In this document: positions 1 to 12,150 of the stretch, one piece after another
Position numbering within the stretch: position 1 is the first letter of the stretch
How the letters are laid out: every line of letters starts with the position of its first letter
Assembly (NCBI GenBank): GCA_947095535.1
Contig: OX352774.1
Location: 70,556,416-70,620,415 of the forward strand
Length of the DNA: 64,000 nucleotides
Reading direction: 5' to 3'
Source of the DNA: Poecilobothrus nobilitatus
Lineage: Eukaryota; Arthropoda; Insecta; Diptera; Dolichopodidae
Translations under genes and position numbers: made by a program
The notes under the pieces: generated by a model
Databases searched by the model: none
Told to the model about the DNA's origin: nothing
What the model saw: only the letters and a program-made list of their open reading frames with translations

Positions 1-1044
1 TACCTTATAAGACAAATTTAATTAATAAAAAATATTAAAAGTCGCTTGTGCATATTAATCATCAACATAAAATGCTTAAGCAAATTTTAAGTTATTATGT
101 ACATATACTTGTCATCAATATAATGAATAATCAATTTTTACATTTTTTTTTTTTAATTGAATTGAATTACAAGATGACGAATCAAAATATTTCATTACTA
201 TAAAATTAAACTTCCTTTTTAGCTTGAAAAAAAAAATCTTAGAATTAAATTCTTTTTATTACATACGAGTATATACATACATTTTTAAGATTAAATATTT
301 CTTCTGAAATATTTTATGAAAATGATTCAGAATTGGAATTTTTTGCAAAAACATTTGCTACATATATGCATGCATATACATTTATACATAATATTATATA
401 ATTATTACCTGGCCAGTTCCAGTTGTTTTTTTTTTACTTACTTTTAAAAGCATATTTACTAATTACCTTGAATTTTCTTTATAAATTATTAAGAGAAGAT
501 CTGTAATAGTAGTGGTACAACAATGCATTAGATTAAATTTATTTAAAAATAATAAAATAATCATATACTAATTTCAATTAAAATATGTTAAAAAAAACTC
601 TTTAATGAGATTTGAATTGCTAATAGATATGAGAAAAATTTGCGCGACATTTACATTTCAGGTAAGAATAAGATTACAAATCTATTTAAAAATATCATAA
701 GAAAAAAAAATGGAAAAAACGTCGCAAAATTTTGAATGAAAATAACGCTGCCAAAATTGGCCGTCATAACGCCTTATCTCCTTTATGATGTTATTTAATT
801 TTTTTGCAGTGTTATCTCATTCCTTTTGCATCGTTTTACCTTTTTTAAGATATTATTTCACCACTTACCAGCATTATTTTATTTACATATTTTGGTAGGT
901 GACATGTATAAAATACCTGACAGGAATAAACCCGGTATATGACAGGAATACCTGACAGCAATAAAACCGGTATAAAACCAAATCACCCTAAAAACCAAAA
1001 AAAACGAGGAAGAGTGCAGTAGAGTAGACTGTGTCAACTCTGGG
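1..1044. other. AT-rich stretch without a gene
   Basis: No conserved reading frame, RNA gene or complete mobile element is visible. Positions 735-830 contain several GTTATTT / AAATAAC motifs followed by a T-run and GCAGTGTTAT; a similar arrangement recurs at 4213-4340, on the far side of the tandem-repeat element. Positions 900-985 carry short direct repeats of ACCTGACAG and ACCGGTATA. Confidence 0.6.
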
Positions 1045-3206
1045 ATACCCGTATGAACGTAATATATCCTGTTTCTATAAAACTTGATCATCTTTTAAAA
1101 ACATTCAGAGTTTCAGTACCGAACTACAGAGATATATTTATGTAAATTGTGGAGTTGTATGATAGCTACCCAAATCTATTGCGCCTAGCTTCATTAAGTT
1201 CCAAGAAATGCAAAAAGCCTGAACCGGCTGCTTTAGACCATTCAAATTTTACAAAAGTTTTTGGCATGCAACTCGACACTTTTTCACTAAATTTCAGATA
1301 GCTAGCTTCAATAGACACTGAGTTATTTTCATTTAAAAAGAGAAGTTGTATGGCAACTATCCGAACCTGTCATATCATCACAACAAAATTTTACAGAAGT
1401 TGTTGCCATAAAACTCGATCATGATTTGCAAAATTTCAGATACCTAGATTGAATAGACACTGGGTTATTTCCATTTAAAGAAAGAAGTTGTATGGCAGCT
1501 ACTCGAACCCGGCGGCCGAAAATGCTGGAGTTAAATAGCAAAACTAACAATTTTGTAAAAGTGACGTAAAAAAAATTTCAGCCTCCTAACTCCTTTATTT
1601 TTTGAGTTATCGTGCGGACGGACACTGAGTTATTTTCATTTAAAAAGAGAAGTTGTATGGCAGCTACCCGAACCCGTCGAACCACCACAACCAAATTTTG
1701 CAGAAGTTGTTGCCATAAAACTTGATCATCATTCGCAAAATTGCAGATACCTAGATTGAACAGACACTGGGTTATTTCCATTTAAAGAAAGACGTTGTAT
1801 GGCAGCTACTCGAACCCGGCGGCCGAAAATGCTGGAGTTAAATAGCAAAACTAACAATTTTACAAAAGTAACGTAAAAAAATTTTCAGCCTCCTAGCTCC
1901 CCTATTTTTTGAGTTATAGTGCGGACGGACACTGAGTTCCTTCATTTAAAAAGAGATTTTGTATGGCAGCTACCCGAACCCGTCACACCACCACAACCAA
2001 ATTTTGCAGAAGTTGTTGCCATAAAACTTGATCATCATTCGCAAAATTTCAGATACCTAGATTGAACAGACACTGGGTTATTTCTATTTAAAGAAAGACG
2101 TTGTATGGCAGCTACCCGAACCCGGGGACAGAAAATGCTGGAGTTAAATAGCAAAACTAACAATTTTACAAAAGTGACGTAAAAAAATTTTCAGCCTCCT
2201 AGCTCCTCTATTTTTTGAGTTATCGTGCGGACGGACACTGAGTTCTTTTCATTTAAAAAGAGATTTTGTATGGCAGCTATCCGAACCCGTCGCACCAGCA
2301 CAATCAAATTTTGTAGAAGTTGTTGCCATAAAACTTGATCATCATTTGCAAGATTTCAGACGCCTAGCTTTATTAACTTCCAAGAGGTGCAAGAAGCCTG
2401 AACCGGCTGTTCTAGGCCAAACAAATTTTACAAAAGTTGTTGGCATATAGCTCGACACTTCTTTACTAAATTTCAGATTCCTAGCTTCAATAAACACTGA
2501 GTTAATCTCATTTAACCGGATAAGTTGTATGGCAGCTACCCGAACCCGCCGCACCACCACAACCAAATTTTACAAAAGTTGTTGCCATAAAACTTGATCA
2601 TCATTTGCAAAATTTCAGACGCCTATCTTCATTAGGTTCCAAGAGGTGCAAGAAGTCTGAACCGGCTGCTCTAGACCAACCAAATTTTACAAAAGTTGTT
2701 GGCATGTAACTCGACACCTCTTTACTAAATTTCAGATTCCTAGCTTCAATAAACACTGAGTTATTCTCATTTAAACGGAGAAGTTGTATGGCAGCTACCC
2801 GAACCCGCTGCACCAGCAAAACCAAATTTTACAGAAGTTGTTGCCATAAAACTTGATCATCATTTGCAAAATTTCAGAAACCTAGCTTGAATAGATACTG
2901 AGTTATTTCTATATAAAGATAGAAGTTGTATGGCAGCTACTCGAACCCGCCGACCGAAAATGTTGGATTTAAATAGCAAAACTAACAATTTTGCAAAAGT
3001 GACGTAAAAAAAATTTCAGCCCCCTAGCTCCTTTATTTTTTGAGTTATCGTGCGGACGGACGGACGGACGTACATGGCTTAATCGACTCAGAATTCGATT
3101 CTGAGCCGATCCATACCTTTGACACTATATCTAGCTCGACTCCTTTAAGGTGTCACAAACGTAATGGCAAATTTATTATACCCTTGAACATAGTTCATAC
3201 GGGTAT
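1045..3206. mobile_element. 2.2-kb repeat element with short inverted ends and internal tandem units
   Basis: The left end reads ATACCCGTATGAAC (1045-1058) and the right end is its exact reverse complement (3193-3206). The interior is a tandem array. The right end holds the run GTGCGGACGGACGGACG (around 3048-3070), then an AATCGACTCAG motif, then a small hairpin of the form ACCCTTGAAC-ATA-GTTCATACGGGT. I have seen similar GGACGGACGGAC...ATCGACTC ends in dispersed repeats of flies, but I cannot name the family. No transposase is visible, so it is probably non-autonomous. Two similar - strand open frames (2342-2566, 2601-2825) are products of the duplication, not genes. Confidence 0.65.
1300..3060. 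repeat. Tandem array of about 306-bp units, interleaved with a second unit of about 259 bp
   Basis: GAGTTATCGTGCGGACGGAC recurs at about 1604, 1911 and 2217 (spacing 306-307) and again at about 3041. Each unit includes GTTGTATGGCAGCTACCCGA, GTTGTTGCCATAAAACTTGA and GCTGGAGTTAAATAGC. A second unit type, marked by CCAAGAGGTGCAAGAAG and CCTGAACCGGCTG, occurs near 1190, 2371 and 2630 (the last two 259 bp apart). The array is local, highly similar and less AT-rich than its surroundings. Confidence 0.85.
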
Positions 3207-3360
3207 AAAAATCCAAACTTTTCAAAAGCCAAATTTGCAAGATCCAAAAGCATCGAAAGCCAAATTCCAAATGCATCAAAAACCAAATTCCAAAATCCAA
3301 ATGCATCAAAATGCAGTAGATACTTTATTGTTTAGATATATAGTTATTTAGAAAAATTTA

Positions 3361-4220
3361 ATTTTTGAGGGTTGTTGCAAAATCAAAATTACACGCTTTC
3401 ACCACATTATATGTGCATGAGTTAGGACGGATTTTAAAATTGGTTACCAAATCATTATTATTCATTTTTTCCAGAATATATATAATATGTATATATATAT
3501 ATATATGAGTTAGGATGGAAATTAGAGTTGGTTAGAAAATCAGGATTTTTTGCTTATTCGAGAATATTATATATGAATTAGGATTTAAGAATCGGGTACA
3601 AAATTAGGGTTTCAATAATTTGTTTAACGGGGATTTGGGGGCGGCAGTCCACACTATTTTATAATGTTATACGTCTTTTACAGAATATTTATATATTATG
3701 TGTATGCGACTTTCTGAATTAGGAAAGATTTTAGAGTTGCGCAGTCAAAAATCAGGGTTGGCCCTTTTTCCAGAATATTTATTTATATTTTTAGGTGAGA
3801 TTATAAATTAGGATAAATTTTAGAGTTGGTTTCAAAATCAGAATTATACCTTTTTCCATGTATGGTATGCATGTATGAATTCTATATTTATTTTGTCTAT
3901 TATTTTGATTATACATGTTTAGATTTTGAAAGTTTGGATTTTAAAATTTGACTTTTCACGCAGATTCTATATATAGCTGGAATATCACATGAATATTCTG
4001 GAAAGTTTACTGACAGATGTTAAATTTTTTGTATACCTTTTAGAATAGTAAATATTTCCCTAATTTTCGATAATATTTATGTATATGTATGCGAGATTTT
4101 GAATTAGAATGGATTTATGACTTCGATTTAAAATCAGGATAATACACTTATTTCAGAATATTTATATACTTAATATGTATGTATATGCGAGATTCAGTTT
4201 CAAATTGGTTTTAGTTTTAT
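3361..4220. repeat. Degenerate tandem repeat, about 80-130 bp period
   Basis: A loose consensus of GAATTAGGATGGATTTTAGA, then GTTGGTTTCAAAATCAGG, then TTTTTCCAGAATATTTATAT recurs at about 3414, 3505, 3580, 3715, 3800, 4100 and 4180. Copies differ by many substitutions and indels, so this is an old minisatellite-like array lying directly to the right of the 1045-3206 element. Confidence 0.55.
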
Positions 4221-4340
4221 GAAATAACGCTGGAATAAACTGAAATAATACCACAACAAAATGTGCGGTGTTATTTCATTTTTTTTTTTTTTTTTGCGGC
4301 ATTATTTAATTACGATGTTATTTCATGCCGCCAATTTATT
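4213..4340. repeat. Block with repeated GTTATTT motifs, similar to 735-830
   Basis: Contains GAAATAACGCTGG, GGTGTTATTTCATTTTTT, GCGGCATTATTTAAT and GATGTTATTTCATGCCGCC in quick succession. The layout of motif, T-run and GC(A/G)G followed by TTAT matches 785-820. It may be the second of two direct repeats enclosing the tandem arrays. Confidence 0.35.
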
Positions 4341-5157
4341 TGATGTATTTTGTTCACAATAATCCAATTTGAAAATTGATGTTAAGAACTAATTATGCAC
4401 TATGGCACTATGTAATATGTTTAGGTATGTATTGTAAAGTTTTTATTAAATATTCAGGTAAATAAACGATTATTAAATGACCTTTAAATTGAATTACCTA
4501 TTGATTGATTTTTAAAATTTTCTTTTTGTTTTATTTTATAATTTATTTAAATCTTTTTTTTTTTTATATAACTAGTTCAAATTTTCTCTGTACATTTTTT
4601 TTGTAATTTTGTCAATGGATTCAATTAATGATCCATAATAATTTTTTTTTATTAATACATAGTATGAAATATTTTCAATTAATGTTAGTTTTAGTTCCAT
4701 ACCACTTGAGATAATTAGAATTAAAAAATTTTTCAATGACTTAAAAATTTCAAATACATATACTATCAGTATTCAGTACTTAAAAAATTTTGGAAAATAT
4801 TGGATTATTAATTTAAAAATTAATTATATCAATACCAAAGCATAATTTAACATTGAAATAAGAATGAAATTAACGATCAATTTAATGCAGGATCTTAAAA
4901 TCAATCAACTTACATGTCTAATATATGGTTAATTTACTAATCTTACAGTCAATTAATGACCAATTATAGTATGTACTTAATTAAGTAGGATAAATTTAAA
5001 ATTTTAAAATACATTGAAAATTAATTAAGGTTAATTCAAAGAATTGAAAACAAAATAAAATAAACAATGGAAAAAACCAAGGGTTTTCAAAAAAGCACAT
5101 TTGCAAAATAAAAAATATTCCATAATAAGACTAGAGTAAAGAAGAGTATCTGTCGTT
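4341..5157. other. AT-rich stretch, nothing recognised
   Basis: Plain AT-rich sequence with short T-runs; no reading frame, RNA gene or repeat could be supported. Confidence 0.6.
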
Positions 5158-5525
5158 AACGGTATATTAAATATTGCATGGCAAAGCCACATATTCATTT
5201 TACATATATTTATAAAATTTATAAAACCGCAGTTATCGGCTGGCGTTTCCAGATTGAAAATATGTCTTCTAGAACCTGTGTTATAACAATTTAAAGATAG
5301 GGCTTTTTCGAACTTTATAGGGCTGTAGTTTTGTAACGGGTGGGGCTACAGAAAAAAGTTGTTCCATAAAATTATTTTTTTTGGCGATGTCTATCCGTAG
5401 TTAAAATTTCATCGTTTTATTTCAAACAGTGTAGAACTTTTGTAAACACCCAGACGGACGATCGAGAGTGAAACTAATAAGAACATTTTTTCAAATTTTT
5501 TTGAAAATGTGCTAAAAAAATTAGT
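5158..5525 (+). repeat. Dispersed repeat family B, copy 1
   Basis: Homologous in inverted orientation to 37570-37942. Shared blocks, in order: GCATGGCAAAGCC, TTCCAGATTGAAAATATG, AGAACCTGTGTTATAACAAT, GCTTTTTCGAACTTTATAGG, GGTGGGGCT, AAAAAAGTTGTT, ACACCCAGACGGACGA and TTTGAAAATGTGCTAAAAA. The middle block looks well over 80% identical by eye. No coding capacity is visible. The two copies lie about 32 kb apart. Confidence 0.8.
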
Positions 5526-5894
5526 AACAAGTTAAATAAAATTTAAACTTTGAAGATAAATAATGACTTACCAATATAATACTTTTTAACTAATTTAAAG
5601 AAAATTATTTTTGGTCATTTCGAAAAAAAAAATAAAAACAGTTTAGGATTGGGACTTATGTTGTGCTAAAAATTGTAGTATATAAGAAAAACTTGGGAAA
5701 TATTAAGAGATGATTTTATCAATTTTAAGAAAATATATATATATAAATAATATAATTAAGAAAAACTGTTAACATATGTAAAATTATAATATCGAAACTT
5801 TTAAGTTTTGCATTTTACTTTAGAAAATTTTGTACAGATGCCTAAATTTTTTAATATAAACAAAAATATAAATAAATTTTTTGATATAAACATT

Positions 5895-6045
5895 AAAAAA
5901 TAGCACTTTTTCCAACTTTCAGAGGCTAGAATTATTCCGTAAGGATGATAGGGCTATACACATAAAAGTTAAAGGGACAAATAGATAGTGAAAAATAATA
6001 AGCAAATTTTTCAAAAAAATTTCAAAATTGTGTTGAAAACAGTGT
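5895..6045 (+). repeat. Truncated, diverged copy of family B
   Basis: The order CACTTTTTCCAACTTTCAGA, GGGCTATACACATAAAAGTT, GGGACAAATAGATAGTG and TTTTCAAAAAAATTTCAAAA mirrors the right half of the copy at 5158-5525 (TTTTTCGAACTTTATAGGGC and onward), with many substitutions and loss of the left half. Confidence 0.5.
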
Positions 6046-7989
6046 TTAGTGCTTATTATAATAGATTTGTTTAAATATAGAAGCGTTACTTGAGCTGATG
6101 TAAACTAAAACATTTAAGTTGAATTTTAGGGATGACACCTACGACCTGTAAGCTGAATATAAGCAAAACCAAAATAATTAGAAATTTACTACTGTGCTGT
6201 TAACGATTATTATAAGATTGTTTTGTATAAAAGTTTGCTGGCAGTGTTTGCTGACATAAAGTTTGCTTTTGTATATTTTAGTTACATTGCAAAAAAAAAA
6301 CACCATATTTTGCTTAGAGTATAAAAATCTATGAAAGAAACAACTGGAAGAAATTTATTTATTTTTTTTTTAAATACCTGATTTATTGTTAATTATTTTT
6401 ATGTAGTAAACAAACATATGTGCATATATAAATATATATCATGTTTTATTATATCACTTGTTGAAGGTTTAATATTTAAAAACACAATGTCAATGTCAAA
6501 CAACGAAAAACAGTAAATTTATGCTATGCATTTACACTAAAGTGACAAGTTGTCAATTATATTTCTAATTGTCAACTTATATTGTAAAACACTTATCAGT
6601 CTATGTTAATTTTTGTCAAATTGCATATTTACTTAAACTGTTGTCATCATTTATGTTGACAATATGTCATTTGATGTGCCTTAGTCTTTACTCACCAATA
6701 AGAGAAGGCAATGCCGAACAAAAAAAAAAAAAAAAAGTATAGAACTTTGTTCTAAAATTCTAACATATTATCTAAGTTACTCATATTCTATCTGATTTCT
6801 TACATACAATAATTTCTTAAGATTACAATTTTTTTTTTTAATTTAAAATTTAAATTTTTAAAAAAATATGACATTAAAAAAAGTTTAATTTACTTAATTA
6901 GATTAAAATCAATTGTACAATATTTTACAACTGCTATTACTCAATCTTAAAAAAAAAAAAAAGCAATAAAATCCTACACGATTTTCTTTGTTCAAAGTTA
7001 TCATACATATTTTTATTAATTAAGTTAAATATTAGTTTTATTATATATGAAATACATACAATATAAATCTATCATATATTAAGGGTTAATAACATCATCG
7101 GTATAATCATCAATCAATGATTTAATATGTATGAATTTAGTAAAACTTAAATTTTCCTAAAAAACAAAAAAAAAAAAAAATTAATTGAAAGCAGCAATGG
7201 TATGATATAAATTAAATTTTAACATGGATTTTATTTTTTTTTTAAACACAAACTTAAAAAGAAGATCTGGTATTTTTTGTTTTTTCGACCCTAGACCTCA
7301 ATGAATTTATGTTATGATCATGGGAAAAACTTTAAGATTCATTATGAGTAATATAACAAGTACTTGTGTATTATAGTGAAATAATAAAAACAAACTATTC
7401 ATGCATTTAATAAGATATTTCTGACTAGTTATACATGTACATTATTTCTGTTATTTTTATACCAAGTACAAATCAAACAATGAAAGATTTTAATATTTAT
7501 TTTAATTAAAAATTTTTTCATGTTATTTACTTCATATTTAAAAAGTCTCCATATACAATTCATAACAAAAATAAATTAAAAAAAAAAATGTGTGGTGGTT
7601 TTCTATTTTAATTTTAAATTTTCTTTCGCCTACCTAATCAATATGTTGTTACAAAAATACAATAAACCTAATACAGACAAATTATTGCAAAGAATTAAAT
7701 TTATAACATTTAATTAAAATTATTTTAAGCAATTTATTATCTAAATTTAATTGGGTTGAGAATAATTTCCTTCCTTGTAATAGAATTTCAATATATTTTG
7801 GGGTTACTTGTTTGATTGATTAATAATTAGATTTTTAATTCTTTTTGTTACTTAAAATGGACCCAAATTTTTTTTTTTTTGTTATAGATCAGATCATATG
7901 TAAGAAGTTTAATTTTAATAAAATATTGCCATGAATAATCCATTTATTACCTTTTGGTTAACATTATCAGCTGTATTAGTTTGTTCTCA
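6046..7989. other. AT-rich stretch, nothing recognised
   Basis: Long A and T runs (for example 6721-6736 and 6949-6962) and ATATA simple sequence. No gene or repeat family could be supported. Confidence 0.6.
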
Positions 7990-8696
7990 TTAACCCTTTT
8001 GAACCGGCTGATACAACGTATGTACCATTAAAACTTTAAACCTTCCCAAAACTTATAAAGTTCATATAAAATGATTTTATTTTAATCTATATCGTCTGTA
8101 AACTATTTTATCATGATTCCTGAAAAAACATGTTCAATTTGTTTTTGGTTTTGTCGATTTTATGCCGTTATTTTCCAAAGTGAATCAATAAAAAAGTATG
8201 GAATGTAAAATAGATTTTACTTAGTTTGTTAGTAATTTTTACTGTGTAAAGTACATACATAAATTAGACAAACATAATAAAATAAAATAAATTAAATATT
8301 AGTGTTTTAACTGCAAAAGGTAAACTTTTTTTTTATAAAAATTGTGTTTTTTTACAAATTTTTATACAGATGGTACATATATGTATATGTACCAGCCGTA
8401 CTGACATATGGTACTTATGTGTACCAAGTAGTACTTAAAAATTAAATAAAAAGGAAATTTTAATACATAAAACAAAAACTCAAATATTTCATTCCATGTT
8501 TTACAAGCCGGTTGGTAGATATTAGTACCACCTAGCATTTTGGCTGGTACAATGTTATACCACCTCCTCCTGGGTGAGCCAGGCTTAATATTCACATTTT
8601 GCCGATTTAAAAAATTTTAAAAGTATATACTTAATATATTCCTTACTTTAATTGGATTAAAACTTACGTATTCGAAAGCCGGTTCGAAAGGGTTAA
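7990..8696. mobile_element. piggyBac-type MITE with TTAA target duplication
   Basis: TTAA occurs at both edges (7990-7993 and 8693-8696). Immediately inside are inverted ends: CCCTTTTGAACCGGCT at 7994-8009 and AGCCGGTTCGAAAGGG at 8677-8692, matching at 15 of 16 positions when one is reverse-complemented. A TTAA target and ends starting with CCC are the hallmark of the piggyBac superfamily. The 699-bp body has no transposase; the 77-codon - strand frame at 8362-8595 resembles nothing I know. The interior has repeated GGTAC motifs and a second GCCGGTTGGTAGAT-like stretch near 8507, possibly subterminal transposase-binding repeats. Confidence 0.85.
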
Positions 8697-8929
8697 ACAG
8701 ACTCTTAAATATATGGATGCCTGCTTTGCTGCTACAATATTCGATTTCTCTTTAAAAATTATTAGATCAATTATTAGACAATTAGATCAATTCTTAAGAA
8801 CAAAATATTTAAAGATTATTATTTTTTGCGGGATAAAAATTGAACTAATATATTAGTAATCAGAATCTTGTTTTATCAAATTTAGAATTTTTAATTTTAG
8901 TATTTCTTTAAAAATAAAACTTTTTTTTG

Positions 8930-9060
8930 AGCACGTCTCCGCAAGAAAAAAATCTCTCGATAGTTTTCCTTGGAATGGGTGATCGGGCAATATCGAGATG
9001 AACAAAACGAATGTATTGGAGGTTGGATATATTTTCACTGCTCTAGCAGTTATGGCGCCT
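8930..9060. other. Less AT-rich island beside the MITE, unassigned
   Basis: This block is clearly richer in G+C than its surroundings (GTCTCCGCAAG, GGGTGATCGGGCAATATCG, GTTATGGCGCC). A 61-codon - strand frame covers 8853-9038, but I do not recognise the peptide and see no splice or start context. It may be an eroded transposon fragment. Confidence 0.25.
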
Positions 9061-10100
9061 TAACTATTTTCAATCTTGATTTAGTTTTATTTCGATAAAA
9101 TTAGAACCAAATATAACAGAATAAAAAAAGGAATAGCATTTTAAAGCTTGTTAAAGTATAATTCAACACTTACTCTAGATTTCCCCAATCCGGAATTATA
9201 AGGGTTTAAAGTCAAATATTATTAACTATAAGTTAAAACTCTTATCATATAAAAATAATGGTAGTAATATAACACTTAGGTCAAAATATTCCCCTTCTCT
9301 TTCCCTGTATTTTGAGTATCATATTATTTTTCTACCTTAAAAACTTTGCCAGTTATTGTGCAAAAACCTCCATAACATTTTATTAAAATGTTGTTAAGCA
9401 CTTATGTTGAGCCCAACACTCTGCATAATTTATATTTTAAAATGAATTTATAGTAAAAAAAAAAAAAATTTAAAAAAATATAAAATTTTAGTTGAAGCTT
9501 TAAAATAAATTTTAAAAAAACATAACTAATACCACTGTTAATTTTAATACCAAATTTATTATTTAATATAAAGACATAATGTAGAAATAAGTAACCAAAA
9601 TAAATGCCAAATTATATTTATTAAAATCATTCGTGATAAAAAAAAAATTTCTCAAAAAAAGATCTTTTGAAATGAAAGTAAACGGAATGGAAACATATTG
9701 AAAATGCAGTGAAAGCACAAGATTTAATAACATTAATTTTCTCATGAGATCTGTGCATCTTATAATCTTCATATTAGCTGTCTCTACTAAAATACTACAT
9801 GAATAGGCATTGGCAAAATATTTATTTTAAATTTGTAGAAACGATTACTTAGGATCTTTTCACTGTATAAGTTATAATTTACAAATGAAAAAGTTTGTAT
9901 AAAAATTTTATTAGAATTGTTATACAAATTGATTTTATTAATTAAAGATTTTATTGAAAAATTGTTATACAAATTGATTTTATTAAAAAATATTTTGTAA
10001 AATAAAGAATCGCAAATTTTTGAAAAATTTTATGATTTTAATTTTAGATTTTAAATTTTATTTATTGAAATAAAAATTTTTCATATCTATAATATAATAC
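9061..10100. other. AT-rich stretch, nothing recognised
   Basis: Short direct repeats of ATTGTTATACAAATTGATTT occur near 9916 and 9960. No gene or element is supported. Confidence 0.55.
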
Positions 10101-11010
10101 ACAAGATGTTGGCGAGACCTTGCCAACATGTAAAAAAAAATATTTTATATCTATAATAAAACACCCACACTGAATGTAAACTAAACTGGCAATGATGATA
10201 TTTCTGTATACTTATTTAATAATTTAAAATTTTATTACCAGAGACACGAATCTTTAACTCAAAGTATTATCAAGAGACGCAAACCGTTAATTAAAAATAT
10301 AAATAAATTTAGTAAATATTATTACCAGAGAAATGTTCCACTAGAATTATTGTCAGAGACACAACCAGTTCATTAAAAGTGAGTACAGTCAAAAAAGGAA
10401 AAGTACATACTTACTTAAAAAACACATTTTCAATCAAAATAAATTCAGCAAATTTTTAATTTTTAATTTTTAATTTTCACCGCCACATCCATTAAGAACT
10501 GGTCGCAGCGGTAAATTAAAAATAAATTATTAATCTTCTGTTGGCGTTTTCAATCTTTGTTTTGGAAAAAAAAAATAAAAATTGGTACTCTTCACAAATT
10601 TAAAGCGCCTGAAAGTGAAAAAGTGAGAGTGAGCAAAGTTTATAGCAAACCTCATATTTATTAGAAAAAAATAATAGGCCGATTTTATTCTTGATTTTGT
10701 TTTCATTAGTATAAAAGCTGGTGCTTCGTAACAGACTTTAAAGTAGTTTTGTTTATTTAGGTTGAAATTTAGATTTTTAAGCTAAATTTTCGGTAGAACT
10801 GGTATAACATAAAATATTCGAAATTTTTTTATTAATATAAAATTAGGCAGACTTAAATAATTATATTTCATAACAGAAGTCTGGAACTTACCAAATATTA
10901 TAGAAATGGATATTTTTCTTTAAAAAAAAAAAACTAACATAGAAAATATCATTTAGAAGCTTTCTCTCACAAAAGATTCATAATTTTCTACTAATTTATT
11001 ATTAGACCAT
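10101..11010. repeat. Direct repeat D, copy 1
   Basis: Matches 11415-12150 in the same orientation. Shared blocks: CACTGAATGTAAACTAAACT, CCGCCACATCCATTA, AACTGGTCGCAGCGGTAAAT, AATAATAGGCCGATTT, AAGCTGGT, CTTCGTAACAGACTTTA and TTCTCTCACAA. The offset between copies shrinks from about 1.3 kb at the left to about 1.13 kb at the right, so the copies carry large indels. The left part includes several copies of the short motif TTACCAGAGACAC (near 10237, 10267, 10320 and 10350). Confidence 0.8.
10106..10129. other. Perfect 8-bp-stem hairpin specific to copy 1
   Basis: ATGTTGGC (10106-10113) is the exact reverse complement of GCCAACAT (10122-10129), with an 8-nt loop. In copy 2 the equivalent place reads straight from ACAAGATG into the A-run, so about 22 nt were inserted here or lost there. 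Confidence 0.6.
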
Positions 11011-11414
11011 TAATAATATTGTTAGCCATGGAAAAAAATAAGATTTGTTAATCAGATCAGATAATATAATACCTGAAATTAATGATTGAATTTCTGATAA
11101 TATACACAATGTAATGATTATACCTGGTTTAATTCACAAAGATAAAAAAATTTTGTAAATGCATAAAATATATGAATGATCATTTTTACATTTTACACCA
11201 GATTTTACAGAAGATTCTGGTTTTCGCTAAATTCTTTTAGCTATGACACAAATCATATATTTCTGTGCTTTAAGATTTTTAAAACTAGCCAGTTTCAGCT
11301 GGCCCGTTTGAAAAAAAATTAGTACAAATTTTTGTATGAATTTGTACATCTCTATGTAGTCTCTGATAATACCAATTCACACAAGATATTAAATATCATA
11401 TAGATATTAATACC

Positions 11415-12150
11415 AGACACACAAGATGTAAAAAAAAATATTTTATTTCTATAATAAACCACTCACACTGAATGTAAACTAAACTGGCAAAGATGATATT
11501 TCTGTATATTTATGTAATAATTTAAAATTTTATTATCAGAGACACAAATCTTCGACTAAAAGTCTTATCAGAGACACAAATGTTTACTTTTTAAAAAGTA
11601 CTTTTGACACAAAATTTAAAGCAAATTTTTAATTTTTAAATTTGACCGCCACATCCATTATGAACTGGTCGCAGCGGTAAATTAAAAATAAATTATTATT
11701 CTTCTGTTGGCAGTTTTCAAATGACTCTTTGTTTTGAAAAAAATAAAAATACTCTTAATAAAATTTAAAGACCTGAAAGTGAAAAGAGCAAAGTTTATAG
11801 TAAGCCTTATATTTATAAGAAAAAAATAATAGGCCGATTTAATTCTTGATTTTGTTTTCACTATTATAAAAGCTGGTAAAAGCTTCGTAACAGACTTTAT
11901 AGAATTTTGATTTTTTAAGCTGAATTTTTGATGTAACATAAAATATTTAAATTTTTTTTATTAATATAAAATTCGACAGACTTAGCTAATTATATTTCAT
12001 AACAGAAATCAGAAACTTACTAAATATTATAGAAATGGATATTTTTCTTAAAAAAAAAAAGAAAAAATAACATAGAAAATATCATTTTAGAAGCCTTCTC
12101 TCACAATAGATTCATAATTTTGTACTAATTTATTATTAGACCATTAAATT
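11415..12150. repeat. Direct repeat D, copy 2
   Basis: Second copy of the 10101-11010 unit with the same order of blocks. It carries TTATCAGAGACACAAAT at about 11535 and 11563. A further isolated TTATCAGAGACAT lies at about 12210, and AAAAAGCTGTCGAAAACGAC-like sequence at 12150 and 12640 hints at a third, eroded copy. Open frames in this block are low in complexity and not supported as genes. Confidence 0.8.

Noticed and set aside
2342..2825. Two similar - strand open frames of 74 codons
   Set aside because: They are the same non-coding tandem unit read twice; the unit length (about 259 bp) is not a multiple of three and no known domain appears.
1300..3060. CRISPR-like array
   Set aside because: Units of about 306 bp without short spacers in an insect genome are ordinary tandem repeats.
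3040..3351. + strand frame of 103 codons with repeated KPNSKIQMHQ-like text
   Set aside because: It starts inside the mobile element's right end and continues through short AAATTCCAAATGCATC repeats; no protein family fits.
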